Under the pieces are notes generated by a model that did no database searches, was not told the origin of the DNA, and worked only from the letters and a program-made list of their open reading frames with translations. Both the position numbers and the translations under genes were made by a program. From Cytophagaceae bacterium (GTDB lineage Bacteria > Bacteroidota > Bacteroidia > Cytophagales > Spirosomataceae): a DNA stretch of 64,000 nt. The DNA is taken from NCBI GenBank assembly GCA_027491195.1, contig JAIXWQ010000009.1, positions 62,001 through 126,000 of the forward strand, given 5' to 3'. Of the stretch, positions 19,322 through 29,049 are shown piece after piece. Numbering within the stretch: position 1 is the first letter of the stretch; each line of letters begins with the position of its first letter.

Positions 19322-20667
19322 TAGATAAACAATTGAAATTGAAGCGTCACCGAGTTCAAGCGTTGCCCTTTCAGTAATTCGCCTTGGTTCACGAGGAAAC
19401 TGGGGCGATTTTGAAAGTCTAGGCTTAGCTTCGATTTATTGCTTTGGATGTAGTAATTAATCCCAAAGATGTAGGTGTTATTTGAGAAGCCATTTAGGCG
19501 GTCGTATTTTGCCAAAGTCGCAGAAGCATAGGGCATCCAGCGATTCGACATGCTCGCATTTTTAGAAGGCAATAAATAACCAATCTGCGTATAAACAACC
19601 GAACCAGTTCCAAACATCGGGTAGCTATTTCCATACACCGGACCTTGTCCGCTGATCGAATTCGCTGCTGTCGCTGATGTCCCATTTGCCGGGTTCATCA
19701 CCCCATTATAGCGCAAATAATTCGTACCATAATTCGTATTGAAATATCCAATGTAAGCATTAAGCGCACTGTGTTTTTCCTTGTTCAAAGGAATGTCGAC
19801 AAAGCTTTCGATGGCCCAGTGCACCATGTTTTGGTAGGTCGTATCAGGCGATGAAACTTGTTTATTCCACATCGCATTCTTCTGGTAAATAGCCCCAGTA
19901 GCGATATTAACGATCTTTTTTGTTCCTAAATAGGATCCCGTCATATACGGTGTGGTATGTGATTCTTGGTCAAAAAACTGGTAAATCAAGTAGGCTTGGT
20001 GTTGCAAATTATGTCCCTTTAACGCAAAGTTAGAAACGGGGGCAAGTGCCGGTGGCGTTTGACCATTCGAAGTGATTGGAAAAGGATCGCTTAGAATGTA
20101 GCGGTAATCCCAACGGCCTATTTGGCCTCTTGCATAGACACTTAATTTACGTGAAAATTGGTCGATTTGATCCACCGTAGTTTGGGCGAAAACGGGCACA
20201 TCCATCGTCGTAATCGTGCCAATGCTGGGCTGAGAAAAACGGGATAGGCCCCCAATAATACTCAAGCCTCCACCCACTTTCAACTGGTTTTTATCTGAGA
20301 TTCGATACTCCCCTAAAGCGTCGTGGAAAAATGGCGCAATCTTGCGATTAGAAGTGGAGTTATATTGGGAATTAAAGTTGTTTTGGCCAAACTGAAAATA
20401 GATAAACGTTCGATCCGTAATCTGGCCAAAAAGCTGTAAACGAGTTCTTCGCAAGCCAATATCAAACGATTGAGACTCCGGATTTCCTTGTACTAAGGTA
20501 CCAGGATTATTTTCGGTCGTACGAACCCAAACTTGATTCAAAAAAGTGGTTTGAAAATAGTGCGAACCACTTTCATTCAACTTGATTTTCAGGGCTTCAT
20601 TATCCGTCTGCGCAAAGGCAAATAGAATTGGGTTGATCGCAAGGATCAATAACATGATTTTTTTCAT
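19321..20667 (-). CDS. porin, phosphate-selective O/P-like
   Basis: Outer-membrane channel protein of 448 residues. The signal peptide MKKIMLLILAINPILFAFAQ is followed by a beta-barrel pattern throughout; RRTRLQLFGQITDRTFIYFQFG near residues 83-104 is the RxRLxFxG strand typical of OprO/OprP-like porins (a longer stretch not quoted), and the chain ends in an aromatic-containing strand (LQFQLFI). It is first in a two-gene operon with the 231-residue barrel protein. The transported solute is not indicated by the context. Confidence 0.7.
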   Translation of the reverse strand: MKKIMLLILAINPILFAFAQTDNEALKIKLNESGSHYFQTTFLNQVWVRTTENNPGTLVQGNPESQSFDIGLRRTRLQLFGQITDRTFIYFQFGQNNFNSQYNSTSNRKIAPFFHDALGEYRISDKNQLKVGGGLSIIGGLSRFSQPSIGTITTMDVPVFAQTTVDQIDQFSRKLSVYARGQIGRWDYRYILSDPFPITSNGQTPPALAPVSNFALKGHNLQHQAYLIYQFFDQESHTTPYMTGSYLGTKKIVNIATGAIYQKNAMWNKQVSSPDTTYQNMVHWAIESFVDIPLNKEKHSALNAYIGYFNTNYGTNYLRYNGVMNPANGTSATAANSISGQGPVYGNSYPMFGTGSVVYTQIGYLLPSKNASMSNRWMPYASATLAKYDRLNGFSNNTYIFGINYYIQSNKSKLSLDFQNRPSFLVNQGELLKGQRLNSVTLQFQLFI

Positions 20668-20720
20668 AAGATAGACTGGTATTAAATTAGACTAATTGAA
20701 TAAAGGAAATGTCTAATTTT

Positions 20721-21038
20721 CTACAGTCGTAAATTATGATATCGTAAATAAGCGGGAAGGACAACCGAGGTGGTGGGTGCGAAAAAGAGGAGCACGAGAA
20801 GGCCTAAAATAACAGCCGATTCTAGTTTCCAATCAAACGACGTCGCGGAAATAAAAGAGGTGATGACATCCTCTACTTCGTCTTCTAACTCGATCGCAAA
20901 AATTAAATCCGAATGATCTGTGGTCGCATATAAGTGCGTATGGTAGAAGGACGTGAAGGTGGGATTAGAAGTTACGCGGGAGCCTAGCAGCATAAAGCCA
21001 CAAAAAACGACTACCCGTAAGACCCACGTGTTTTTCAT
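20721..21038 (-). CDS. small membrane protein, unknown
   Basis: A 105-residue protein with an N-terminal hydrophobic segment (VLRVVVFCGFMLLGS) and a second near residues 73-92 (AVILGLLVLLFFAPTTSVVL), separated by an acidic, serine-rich periplasmic stretch (IELEDEVEDVITS). It follows the DUF6370 gene by 15 bases on the same strand and is probably cotranscribed. No family was recognised. It could be a metal or copper-handling accessory because its neighbour is cysteine-rich, but this is only positional. Confidence 0.6.
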   Translation of the reverse strand: MKNTWVLRVVVFCGFMLLGSRVTSNPTFTSFYHTHLYATTDHSDLIFAIELEDEVEDVITSFISATSFDWKLESAVILGLLVLLFFAPTTSVVLPAYLRYHNLRL

Positions 21039-21053
21039 CAGTGCAAAGATAGC

Positions 21054-21383
21054 TTATTCTAGCTTTAAAAGCTCAAAATAGGTTACGACGAATTTATCTT
21101 CTTTTAAACTGCCTTGGACTTTGGCCTTACGCACCGCCATGCAAAACCCCTTCTCCTCGTGTGCATCTCCATGGTCATCTAGTCCAGTGCCCTCCACGGC
21201 ATAGGCCTTACCTTCGTATTTCACCGCTAGAAAACAGCCTTTGCCTTTCATCTCGAAATTGCAAGTACCACAGGAAGCCTCAAGGGTCAGAACTGGTTTA
21301 GACGTATCTAACTTACCAGCTGGTTTGGATTGGGCGGTGGCAGTAAATGCCGCCAGGAAAAAAAGAAAGAAGAGCTTTTTCAT
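21054..21383 (-). CDS. DUF6370-like cysteine-containing secreted protein
   Basis: A 109-residue protein when started at the ATG at 21383 (MKKLFFLFFLAAFTATAQ gives a proper signal peptide); the frame extends to 21422 but that would bury the signal. The mature part contains LEASCGTCNFEMKGKGCFLAV and a later GFCMAVRKAKVQG (each quoted partly), giving four cysteines in a compact fold that could bind metal or form disulfides. It resembles the DUF6370 family found in Bacteroidota. The function is unknown. Confidence 0.7.
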   Translation of the reverse strand: MKKLFFLFFLAAFTATAQSKPAGKLDTSKPVLTLEASCGTCNFEMKGKGCFLAVKYEGKAYAVEGTGLDDHGDAHEEKGFCMAVRKAKVQGSLKEDKFVVTYFELLKLE

Positions 21384-21478
21384 CCTGTAAAGAAAAACCT
21401 TTTCTCGCATAAAATCCATCATTCATCTATACAATCAACCGCCAGGCAGAAAAAATGCCCTATCTAATTAAATGAATG

Positions 21479-21486
21479 TACCTTTG
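21479..21486 (+). promoter_or_regulatory. -7 box for the TonB-linked receptor gene
   Basis: TACCTTTG, identical to the box before the MFS gene, lies 32 bases before the start codon at 21518. No good -33 TTG is seen. Confidence 0.5.
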
Positions 21487-21517
21487 TGGTACAATTTTAT
21501 GGTAAACAATCCACCTA

Positions 21518-24118
21518 ATGAGAAAAATACTTGCTTCAGCGCTATTCGCGCTTCTCTCCATTACCACTTTTGCTCAAGTTACTGGAGGCCCTCCAGCGGG
21601 TGCGCGTGGTCCTGGAGCAAATCTAAATCAGGGTCATGTCTATGGAAAAGTCGTAGACGAAATGGGGAAACCTGTTGAATTCGCTTCGGTCGTTTTATTG
21701 AAATCCACCGTCGATCCCGCAACTAAACAGGCAAAAGACATCTTAGTGAAAGCACAGACTGCAGAGCTAAACGGTGATTTCAACTTCAAAGAAATCCCGG
21801 TCAACGCACGTTTAAAAATCAAAATCAGTTTTGTAGGTTACAAGAATTACGAAGCTGCGGTGGTATTTGAAATGCCTAAAATGGAGCCAGGGGTTCAGCC
21901 TGATATGGCGAAAATGATGGCCGCCTTTGAGAAAGATTTAGGTAATATCAAATTAGCGTTAGATTCGAAGGAATTAGAAAATGTGGTGGTGACGGGGACG
22001 AAATCTTTGGTCGAAATGGACATCGACAAGAAATCATTTAATGTAGCCCAAAACCTGGTGACCACAGGCGGAACTGCCATCGACGTGATGCGCAATATTC
22101 CATCGGTACAAGTGGATATCGATGGTAATGTAAAGGTGCGTAATGCGAATCCGACCTTGTTTATCGATGGTCGTCCTACGAGTCTTTCGATGGATCAAAT
22201 CCCTGCAGATATCATCGAAAAAGTAGAGGTGATCACGAATCCATCTGCGAAATACGATGCGTCTGGAAGTATGGCGGGTATTATTAATATCGTGTTAAAG
22301 AAGAACAAAAAGAACGGTTATAATGGGATGGTGAATGTGGGAGCGGATCGTTTTGGCGGTTCGAATATCATGGGAAATTTTACCTACCAACAGAACAAAT
22401 GGAATTTAACGGCGACGTTAATGAACATGCGCATGCGCAATAATTCCATCGGGAATAGTCTTCGTTCTAGCGATTTAGGGGGTGTTTTATCCTCTGTAAA
22501 CCAGGAATCAGATAACAAAACGCAAGGGATGATGTTATTCCCCCGTTTCGCGGCAGACTATGCAGCCAGCAACAGGACGACGCTTTCTTTAGGCGCTTTC
22601 TTTGGTGGTGGCGGTCAATTCCGCCCTACGGAAAACACCGAAATTGTGAGTACTGTCAATGGGGTTACCACACAAAGCCAACGCTTATCCGAGAATATGC
22701 GTGAATTTAAACCGGCTGGATTTCAGGCTGGATTTAAGCACAGCTATCCAAAAGCTGGTCGTGAACTAACTGGGGATTTCAACTATTTTGGCGGAACTAA
22801 TCAATATGACGGTCTATTCACAACCGATTATTTGAAAAACAATGTCATCACAGGTACGCAGATTCAAAAGAACATAGGTTCAGGTAAAAATTCATTTATC
22901 ACAGCTCAAATAGATTATGTAACTCCCACTAAAAATGAAGGGACTATCGAAACAGGCTTACGTGCGCAAATTAATGACCTAGAAAATCAAATTCTGAATA
23001 CCATTAAACCGGTAGGTACAGATGTTTATAAAACTATTTCTGCTGCATCTGCGAATTATGAGAGCACGAACAAGGTATACGCGGCCTATTTCTCTATCTC
23101 TGGAAAGGCGAGCAAAACACTTTCCTACAAGATTGGTTTACGTGGGGAGAGCTCAGAATACGAGGGTAAATTATTAAATACGAATCAAGCGTTTAGCAAT
23201 AAATACCCGATTAGCTTATTCCCATCCATCTTCTTGAAGAAGGATTTATCGAAGACGGATCAGTTACAATTAAGTGTGACCCGCCGCGTGAATCGCCCTA
23301 ATTTCTTCCAAATCATTCCGTTTGTAGATTATAGCGACAGCTTAAATATCCAGCGAGGTAACGCGGATTTGGTTCCGGAATTCACCACATCGGGTGAACT
23401 TTCTTACAGCAAGTCACAGGGTTCTGCCACCTTCTTAGTGTCTGGATATTATAAGTACACAGATAATTTGATCACGCGTTATTTGAAACAAGAGACGAAT
23501 CCGATTAGTGGTAAACTGGATTTAATTAACACGTTTGTGAACGCGAATTCGAGCATTAATTACGGGGTAGAATTTACTTACACAAACAAGCTTCAAAGCT
23601 GGTGGGATTTAACGGCGAACGTGAACATGTACAATTCGAAAATCAACATTTCGAACATCGATGCGACACAAGTAAACGAAGCTTTGTGGTCTGTTTTTGG
23701 GAAGCTAAATAACACGTTTATTTTGCCCAAAAAGTGGAGCATCCAGTTGTCTGGTGATTACCAAGGAAAAACAAATGTGCCTGTTACCTCTGGCCAACAA
23801 ATGCCAGGCCCTCCGGGTGGTCAAGCACAAAGTTCATCACAGGGATATATTGAACCTTTCTTTGGCATCGACTTAGCGATCAAAAAGACCTTCTTGAAAA
23901 ACGACATGGCTTCCTTAACATTAGCCTTCAATGATATCACACGTTCACGTGGAAACACCCGCGTTTCTTTCGGCGAAGGATTCTCGCAGACCTCTTTCCG
24001 CTTAGCGAATCCACAAATGATTCGTCTAACGTTCTCTCTTCGTTTCGGTAAATTCGACATGAGCCAAATGAAAAAGAACAATTCAGGTGGTGGAATGGAT
24101 GCGATGCAAATGCAATAA
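21518..24118 (+). CDS. outer-membrane beta-barrel / TonB-dependent receptor-like protein
   Basis: Outer-membrane protein of 866 residues. After the signal peptide (MRKILASALFALLSITTFAQ) comes a carboxypeptidase-regulatory-like domain (GKVVDEMGKPVEFASVVLL), a plug domain (NIPSVQVDIDGNVKVRN, then IPADIIEKVEVITNPSAKYD) and a long barrel of the outer-membrane-protein beta-barrel family; the Bacteroidota group with this plug is common beside GLPGLI or peptide genes. A Pro/Gly-rich stretch (GQQMPGPPGGQAQ) lies near residue 765. It stands alone, with its own promoter and a strong terminator. The ligand is unknown. Confidence 0.85.
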   Translation: MRKILASALFALLSITTFAQVTGGPPAGARGPGANLNQGHVYGKVVDEMGKPVEFASVVLLKSTVDPATKQAKDILVKAQTAELNGDFNFKEIPVNARLKIKISFVGYKNYEAAVVFEMPKMEPGVQPDMAKMMAAFEKDLGNIKLALDSKELENVVVTGTKSLVEMDIDKKSFNVAQNLVTTGGTAIDVMRNIPSVQVDIDGNVKVRNANPTLFIDGRPTSLSMDQIPADIIEKVEVITNPSAKYDASGSMAGIINIVLKKNKKNGYNGMVNVGADRFGGSNIMGNFTYQQNKWNLTATLMNMRMRNNSIGNSLRSSDLGGVLSSVNQESDNKTQGMMLFPRFAADYAASNRTTLSLGAFFGGGGQFRPTENTEIVSTVNGVTTQSQRLSENMREFKPAGFQAGFKHSYPKAGRELTGDFNYFGGTNQYDGLFTTDYLKNNVITGTQIQKNIGSGKNSFITAQIDYVTPTKNEGTIETGLRAQINDLENQILNTIKPVGTDVYKTISAASANYESTNKVYAAYFSISGKASKTLSYKIGLRGESSEYEGKLLNTNQAFSNKYPISLFPSIFLKKDLSKTDQLQLSVTRRVNRPNFFQIIPFVDYSDSLNIQRGNADLVPEFTTSGELSYSKSQGSATFLVSGYYKYTDNLITRYLKQETNPISGKLDLINTFVNANSSINYGVEFTYTNKLQSWWDLTANVNMYNSKINISNIDATQVNEALWSVFGKLNNTFILPKKWSIQLSGDYQGKTNVPVTSGQQMPGPPGGQAQSSSQGYIEPFFGIDLAIKKTFLKNDMASLTLAFNDITRSRGNTRVSFGEGFSQTSFRLANPQMIRLTFSLRFGKFDMSQMKKNNSGGGMDAMQMQ

Positions 24119-24141
24119 TATACCCCTAACCCTATCAAACG

Positions 24142-24165
24142 AAAGGCCCGGAATTCCGGGCCTTT
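24142..24165. terminator. bidirectional terminator, perfect 24-base palindrome
   Basis: AAAGGCCCGGAA followed by its exact reverse complement, with T-runs on both exits. It separates the converging receptor gene and the polytopic membrane protein gene. Confidence 0.85.
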
Positions 24166-24169
24166 TTTA

Positions 24170-25393
24170 TTAGCTAAAAGAGAATATTAACGGGAAAATA
24201 AAACTCACAATCGCCGCCCAAACTGCGTAATAAGGAAGGTAGGTAGTCAGGCCTTTTTCGATACCCTCCACCGTTTCAACTCCCTTTATAAACCGGGATA
24301 AGTGACGTGTTACTAATACTAAATGAACCATAACCAGCGCATTGCTTCCTAAAACTGCGAGTCGATTCGCGCTGACACCAAATTCCATTAATCGGAACCC
24401 AATCGCTGATAAGGCAATCCCATTATCAATGATGGCTACAATAGCTAAAGCCAACAAAAAATACTGGTGAATGCGAGAGGCATTTTGCTTTGTCGCTTCA
24501 CCTAGAGAAAACAAAATCAAGGCCATCACGCCTATCAAAACCCCATTAAAAATCAGCAAAAAATCCCGGTCATTGTAGGGATCTTTCCCCGTGAAAATAA
24601 TAGCTACTAAAAAAATAGCTAGGGTGATCGTAACTAAAGGCGTAAAAATACGAGCGATCACGGGGGAAATTTTGCTGACTAAACTGGTGTTTTGGCGCAC
24701 TAATAAAGTGGCAAAAAGCGGCACCGAAGGAAGGATAGAAAGGACGATATAGCGGAAATAAAAATCGTCAATTTTAAGCTGCACTAAATTAAACAGATTC
24801 AACGTTAAGGCCGTAAACAATCCCCCAGCTAATCCAATAACGACCGTCATCACTACTAAGTCTCCGTGATAACGCAAGAAATCCATCCGCTTGCCCGCAT
24901 CAGATCCCGCAAAAATGTATCCCACCGCTAACCAGATCAAGATAGGAATATGCAGGCAGGTTAACAGCAAGGTGGTACTTTTCTCCGGCAACAGATTGAT
25001 AAAAAGGATGGATGCCACTAAGGTGGCGATAGGCCACAGGAGTTCTCTCAAACCTAGCCCTTGCTTATAAGCAAAGTAGGCGCCTATTCCGGGCATCACA
25101 AAAAAGGACATGTTACGCGGGAAATAGCGGTCATGTGAAAGATGTGCTAGATCGGGAAGCTGCATAAAGAAACCGGCGAGTAGCGCAAAGGCCATCAGCA
25201 ATATCCAATCGTTTTTAGAGCCCCAAGACGTAGAGGAAACAGCTAAACGTTCCTGCCAAATTTGGGCAGCAAGTTCCGTGGAGATTTGTGGATAAACCGC
25301 TTCGAAAGCACGGCTAAATGTAGCAGGATTCGAACGATACAAGCTTTCCAAAGCTGCCGGGTTCGAGATGTTTTTAATGATTTCGTTTTCCAT
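24170..25393 (-). CDS. polytopic membrane protein, possibly DUF4153-like
   Basis: A 407-residue protein with a soluble N-terminal region of about 65 residues (NPAALESLYRSNPATFSRAF) followed by about ten to twelve hydrophobic segments. The segment FTGKDPYNDRDFLLIFNGV and the arrangement of helices recall DUF4153 membrane proteins, but this assignment is tentative. It is transcribed alone between two terminators. No function can be given. Confidence 0.6.
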   Translation of the reverse strand: MENEIIKNISNPAALESLYRSNPATFSRAFEAVYPQISTELAAQIWQERLAVSSTSWGSKNDWILLMAFALLAGFFMQLPDLAHLSHDRYFPRNMSFFVMPGIGAYFAYKQGLGLRELLWPIATLVASILFINLLPEKSTTLLLTCLHIPILIWLAVGYIFAGSDAGKRMDFLRYHGDLVVMTVVIGLAGGLFTALTLNLFNLVQLKIDDFYFRYIVLSILPSVPLFATLLVRQNTSLVSKISPVIARIFTPLVTITLAIFLVAIIFTGKDPYNDRDFLLIFNGVLIGVMALILFSLGEATKQNASRIHQYFLLALAIVAIIDNGIALSAIGFRLMEFGVSANRLAVLGSNALVMVHLVLVTRHLSRFIKGVETVEGIEKGLTTYLPYYAVWAAIVSFIFPLIFSFS

Positions 25394-25472
25394 AATTTCA
25401 GAAAATTACAGCCCGCAACAGATATATATCCACTCTTTTATTAAGCGGTCATATCGACAGATAAGTGGTTTA

Positions 25473-25506
25473 AAAAAAGCCCCAAATCGGATGATCTGAG
25501 GCTTTT
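25473..25506 (-). terminator. terminator after the Gfo/Idh/MocA gene
   Basis: Read on the minus strand, the arms AAAAGCC and GGCTTTT enclose a loop and are followed by a run of seven T residues. It lies directly after the stop codon at 25511. Confidence 0.75.
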
Positions 25507-25510
25507 ATCT

Positions 25511-26911
25511 TTACTTCAATTTCATATTCACTGGATCCCACTGAATGATTTTCTTTTGGAAATAACTTTCGTTACAAGCTAAGGCAGGTGCCGCAGCTCT
25601 AAATCCAAATGTAGCATCTTCCACTACCGATGTTCCGTTGCGGATCGCATCGAAGAAGTGAGTGAAGTGATCCACGTGCTCGTCATATCCTGCGGGCGCT
25701 CTGAAAATAACGTCTTCTTTCGTAGGGCGCTTGCGCTGCGCATCCGTCCACTTCGCATTGTATTCGCGGGTCATTTCTTCTTGCATACTCTTAGGAAGTG
25801 TAAACACCGAATCATACCCCCCGAAGCCTGGAGCTTCTGGCATGATGCTATGCTTCACGGAAATCGTATTGCCTTTCACATCCATCACCCCTTCTGAACC
25901 GATCAAACGAATAACTTCTTGTCCCCCCGTTCCACTCACGAAGTTCACTTGAAGGGTTAATTGGAAGGCAGGATGCTCTGCCGTATTCCCATATTGCATA
26001 ACGCCAGCCATCACATCTGGTAGGTTACGGCCATCGTTCCAGTGGCTAAATTGACCTGTTGAGAAGATGGTTTCTGGTCCATTCGAATTCGTCATAAAGT
26101 GGGTTCCTGATAACAAGTGAATGAATAAATCACCTGCTACGCCGGTTCCTACCTCTTTAAAGGCGCGCCACCAGAAGAATTTCTTCGAATCGAATTCCAT
26201 TTTAGCCGTCGCCTCGATGAATCGATTCCAGTCGCAAGTGGATGCATCCGCGTCCTTAGGGATGGTATACTGCCAAGCGCCGATGGAACTTTGGCGATCA
26301 TAGACCGCGTTCACCATGTTCAATTTTCCGATCTCACCGGCAGCTAACATCTCTTTCGCTTTCGCTAATCCGATGCTGCTCACCCGTTGTGAACCTACTT
26401 GTAGGACTTTACCGTATTTCTTTTGGGCGGCAATCACCTTCGGACCTTCGTCTATTTTATAGACCATCGGTTTCTCGATATAGACGTGTTTGCCTTTTGC
26501 CAAAGCATCGATGGTGATGCGTGCATGCCACACATCATGTGTCGCGATAATCACCGCATCGATATCCGAACGGTCTAATAATTCTTTGTAATTACGTGTC
26601 GTGTATAAATCCTTGCCGTATAATTCCTTCGCGTTTTCGATACGACCCGTGTATAAATCACAGATTCCGGCTAATTCTACCCCTGGAACTTTCAGCGCTG
26701 AAGCTAAGTCAAAGTGACCTTGTACCCCAAAACCAATCACACCTAAGCGGATCTTTTCGCCCACCGAAATGCGTTTTTCGTAGGTCAAAATACGTTCCTC
26801 TGCTTTTTGCTGAGCGCCTAAAGAGGCGAAAGGCGAAGACGCCGCGACGAGGCTAGTTGCCCCTATTTGTTGTAAAAACTTCCGTCTAGAAGCTTGACTA
26901 TCTTTGTTCAT
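25511..26911 (-). CDS. Gfo/Idh/MocA-family oxidoreductase, Tat-exported
   Basis: NAD(P)-dependent oxidoreductase of 466 residues, probably acting on a sugar or sugar derivative in the periplasm with a tightly bound cofactor. It has a Tat signal (SRRKFLQQIGATSL), a Rossmann start (IRLGVIGFGVQGHFDL), and the EKP motif (KGKHVYIEKPM) that carries the conserved lysine. The C-terminal alpha/beta domain follows. An AAACCTA motif precedes the ATG by seven bases. It is second in an apparent operon after the TolB-like gene. Confidence 0.88.
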   Translation of the reverse strand: MNKDSQASRRKFLQQIGATSLVAASSPFASLGAQQKAEERILTYEKRISVGEKIRLGVIGFGVQGHFDLASALKVPGVELAGICDLYTGRIENAKELYGKDLYTTRNYKELLDRSDIDAVIIATHDVWHARITIDALAKGKHVYIEKPMVYKIDEGPKVIAAQKKYGKVLQVGSQRVSSIGLAKAKEMLAAGEIGKLNMVNAVYDRQSSIGAWQYTIPKDADASTCDWNRFIEATAKMEFDSKKFFWWRAFKEVGTGVAGDLFIHLLSGTHFMTNSNGPETIFSTGQFSHWNDGRNLPDVMAGVMQYGNTAEHPAFQLTLQVNFVSGTGGQEVIRLIGSEGVMDVKGNTISVKHSIMPEAPGFGGYDSVFTLPKSMQEEMTREYNAKWTDAQRKRPTKEDVIFRAPAGYDEHVDHFTHFFDAIRNGTSVVEDATFGFRAAAPALACNESYFQKKIIQWDPVNMKLK

Positions 26912-26945
26912 ATTTCAATAGGTTTTTTGTGAATTTACTCCCTTT

Positions 26946-27863
26946 TTACAAATCTTCCAAGGCATAGCGCACATAGGCAAATTTCTTGCCATCTGGGCTC
27001 CAAGAAGGCACATTAATGGTTCCTTGTCCCCCATAAAATGCCTCGGTTAAATCCTTCACTTCTTTCGTCTTCAGATCCAACAAACGAAGTTTGACTTGAT
27101 GTCCAAAAGGATGGGCCTGCTTTTGGTCCTCCATATAGGTAATAATCGTCGCCACTTTGTTAGTAGGCGCAATGTGTGCAAACCAATTTGAATGGGCATC
27201 AAAGGTCATCTGCTCTGGATCAGATCCATCCGCCTTCATCCGCCAAATCTGCATCATCCCTGAACGGTAGGAATTGATGTAAATGTATTTCCCATCTGGT
27301 GAGTATTCTGGGCCATCATCTAAACCATCCGTAGTAGTTAATCGAATTTCATCTCCTCCATTCGAAGACATCGAATAGATATCATAATTGCCATTTCTAG
27401 CCGCGCAATAAACGATCGTTTTGCCATCAGGAGAGACCCCATGCCAATAAGAAGGGGTCAATGGAGTCAACTGAACCGGTTCTCCTCCTACCGCTGAAAC
27501 CTTATAAATAAAGGAGGTATGCTCTTTTATTTCTGCTTTTGCACTAGAGATATAAAGTGATTTCCCATCAAAACTATAGCCGTGATCGTTATTCGCCTTA
27601 GCTACGGAGCCCGTGTTTAACTCGCCTAATTTCTCGCCTTTCGGGCTAATTTTTTCGAGTTTTCCGTAGGCATTGATTAACAAAAACTTGCCATCTCGAG
27701 ACCAGTTAGGTGCTTCAAAATGGCGTTTCTCCGTCAGAATTAATTCGGACTTTCCAGAAGCTAGATCGTACACATACAGGGAGGAGATGACCTTTTTGCC
27801 AGCCGGAATTTGGGCAGATAAAGAAAGGCTACATCCTAGTAAAAGGATCGCTAGATATTTCAT
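26946..27863 (-). CDS. TolB-like beta-propeller protein (PD40 repeats)
   Basis: A 305-residue exported protein built of six or so PD40/WD40-like repeats: SRDGKFLLINAYG, SFDGKSLYISSA, SPDGKTIVYCAAR, SPDGKYIYINSYR and SPDGKKFAYVRY are clear repeat cores. These resemble the TolB propeller and the N-terminal propeller of prolyl oligopeptidases, but there is no peptidase domain. A signal peptide precedes. It lies 34 bases upstream of the Gfo/Idh/MocA gene, suggesting one operon ending at 25473. It may be a binding or scaffold protein; no enzyme activity is implied. Confidence 0.82.
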   Translation of the reverse strand: MKYLAILLLGCSLSLSAQIPAGKKVISSLYVYDLASGKSELILTEKRHFEAPNWSRDGKFLLINAYGKLEKISPKGEKLGELNTGSVAKANNDHGYSFDGKSLYISSAKAEIKEHTSFIYKVSAVGGEPVQLTPLTPSYWHGVSPDGKTIVYCAARNGNYDIYSMSSNGGDEIRLTTTDGLDDGPEYSPDGKYIYINSYRSGMMQIWRMKADGSDPEQMTFDAHSNWFAHIAPTNKVATIITYMEDQKQAHPFGHQVKLRLLDLKTKEVKDLTEAFYGGQGTINVPSWSPDGKKFAYVRYALEDL

Positions 27864-27947
27864 GTTTCATAGGTTTAGAAACATAAGTTAGGAATAGTTT
27901 TAGCATTTCATATCCTGATAAAAAGGAAAATTATGTCTATTATAGTT

Positions 27948-27955
27948 TAGATTTG
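27948..27955 (+). promoter_or_regulatory. -7 box for the methyltransferase-like gene
   Basis: TAGATTTG matches TAnnTTTG. It overlaps the position of an upstream TTG codon, supporting the ATG at 27974 as the true start with a leader of about 12 bases. Confidence 0.5.
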
Positions 27956-27973
27956 TGCCAAATCATTTTCAAA

Positions 27974-28537
27974 ATGGAAATCACGATTCTCGGAATAGCT
28001 TGGGTGTTCTACTTTTTTGTCCATAGCTTTTTAGCCTCCACCACGGCTAAGGCGCTCATACAGCGGAAATCGCCCTTCCTTTTTACCTATTACCGACTGC
28101 TCTATAACTTGATTGCTTTAGGGGGATTAATTCCTTTATTGATTCAAAGCATCCTCACGCCTGACGCCTATTTATTTACAGGCAGCTTAGCCCTAGGTAG
28201 TGCCATAACGGTCATCGGTCTGGTATTTTTATTCCTCGCATTTCAGGCTTTTGACGGAGCAGAATTTCTCGGAATTAAGGCAGAAGGAAAACCGGAATTA
28301 GTCCAAACAGGGATGTACGGTTTCGTTCGTCATCCACTCTATTTCGCGACAATCATCTTAATTTTAGGTCTTTTTCTGCTTATCCCCACGCAGAAAATGG
28401 GACTCGTACTTCTCATTTCTTACGTCTACCTTATGGTAGGCTACCGACTGGAGGAGCGTAAGTTAGTCGCTGTTTTTGGCGAAGAATATACTACTTACAA
28501 AAAACGCGTGAAAGCACTTATTCCCTACCTATACTAG
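27974..28537 (+). CDS. isoprenylcysteine methyltransferase / NnrU-like membrane protein
   Basis: A 187-residue protein with about five hydrophobic segments and the C-terminal signature VRHPLYFATIILILG ... RLEERKLVAVFGEEY of the ICMT/PEMT-type membrane methyltransferases, which use S-adenosylmethionine to methylate lipids or prenylated substrates. The open frame begins at a TTG at 27953, but that codon lies inside the promoter box, so the ATG at 27974 is preferred. Substrate unknown. It is monocistronic and converges on the PepSY gene. Confidence 0.75.
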   Translation: MEITILGIAWVFYFFVHSFLASTTAKALIQRKSPFLFTYYRLLYNLIALGGLIPLLIQSILTPDAYLFTGSLALGSAITVIGLVFLFLAFQAFDGAEFLGIKAEGKPELVQTGMYGFVRHPLYFATIILILGLFLLIPTQKMGLVLLISYVYLMVGYRLEERKLVAVFGEEYTTYKKRVKALIPYLY

Positions 28538-28539
28538 AT

Positions 28540-29046
28540 TTACAACAGCAATAATACGAGGGTCAAAATAGCCCCAGCCGCCGTAAAAAGCATCGCCTTT
28601 TTAAAAATGGTCGTCTTCGGCAAGAACATCCAGAAGGATGAAATCACGAAGAACAGCAGAGATAAACCGAAGAAAATATTCAGATAAAACAAGGGATCAT
28701 TCGTAGTTGCCTTGTGCAGTTTTGTCATCTTGCTAACTACCTTAGGCAGTTCCGATACGGTATAATCCGCTACCCCAGATTTCAGGTTGTAGGTTCCTTG
28801 CTTAAATCGAACAATGTCACCTAGTGTAGTATCAGGCTTAAACCCCTTAATTTTAAGTTCTTTACCCAGCTTTTCACCTTGTAAACCGGGCTGTAATGTG
28901 ATTACTTTATGCACATCACTTTTTAAGAATTTAGTTTCGCGAAAAATTAAAATAATGCCGCTGATTGCATAGACCGCCATAATACCGGCCAGAAAAAAGC
29001 CTAGGTAACGGTGGTAAATTCTCATTTTAGAAGAAAGTTGACTCAT
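28540..29046 (-). CDS. PepSY-associated transmembrane protein
   Basis: Inner-membrane protein of 168 residues. The N-terminal helix after YHRYLGFFLAGIMAVYAISG carries the HRYLG motif of PepSY-associated membrane proteins, a periplasmic PepSY-like region follows, and two C-terminal helices close it. Such proteins next to siderophore receptors are thought to help reduce or release iron. It starts three bases after the stop codon of the TonB-dependent receptor gene, so the two form one operon under the Fur-like box at 31466. Confidence 0.8.
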   Translation of the reverse strand: MSQLSSKMRIYHRYLGFFLAGIMAVYAISGIILIFRETKFLKSDVHKVITLQPGLQGEKLGKELKIKGFKPDTTLGDIVRFKQGTYNLKSGVADYTVSELPKVVSKMTKLHKATTNDPLFYLNIFFGLSLLFFVISSFWMFLPKTTIFKKAMLFTAAGAILTLVLLLL

Positions 29047-29049
29047 GAT

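Noticed and set aside
27953-27973. TTG start for the methyltransferase-like gene
   Set aside because: It overlaps the TAGATTTG promoter box; the ATG at 27974 begins the hydrophobic N-terminus.
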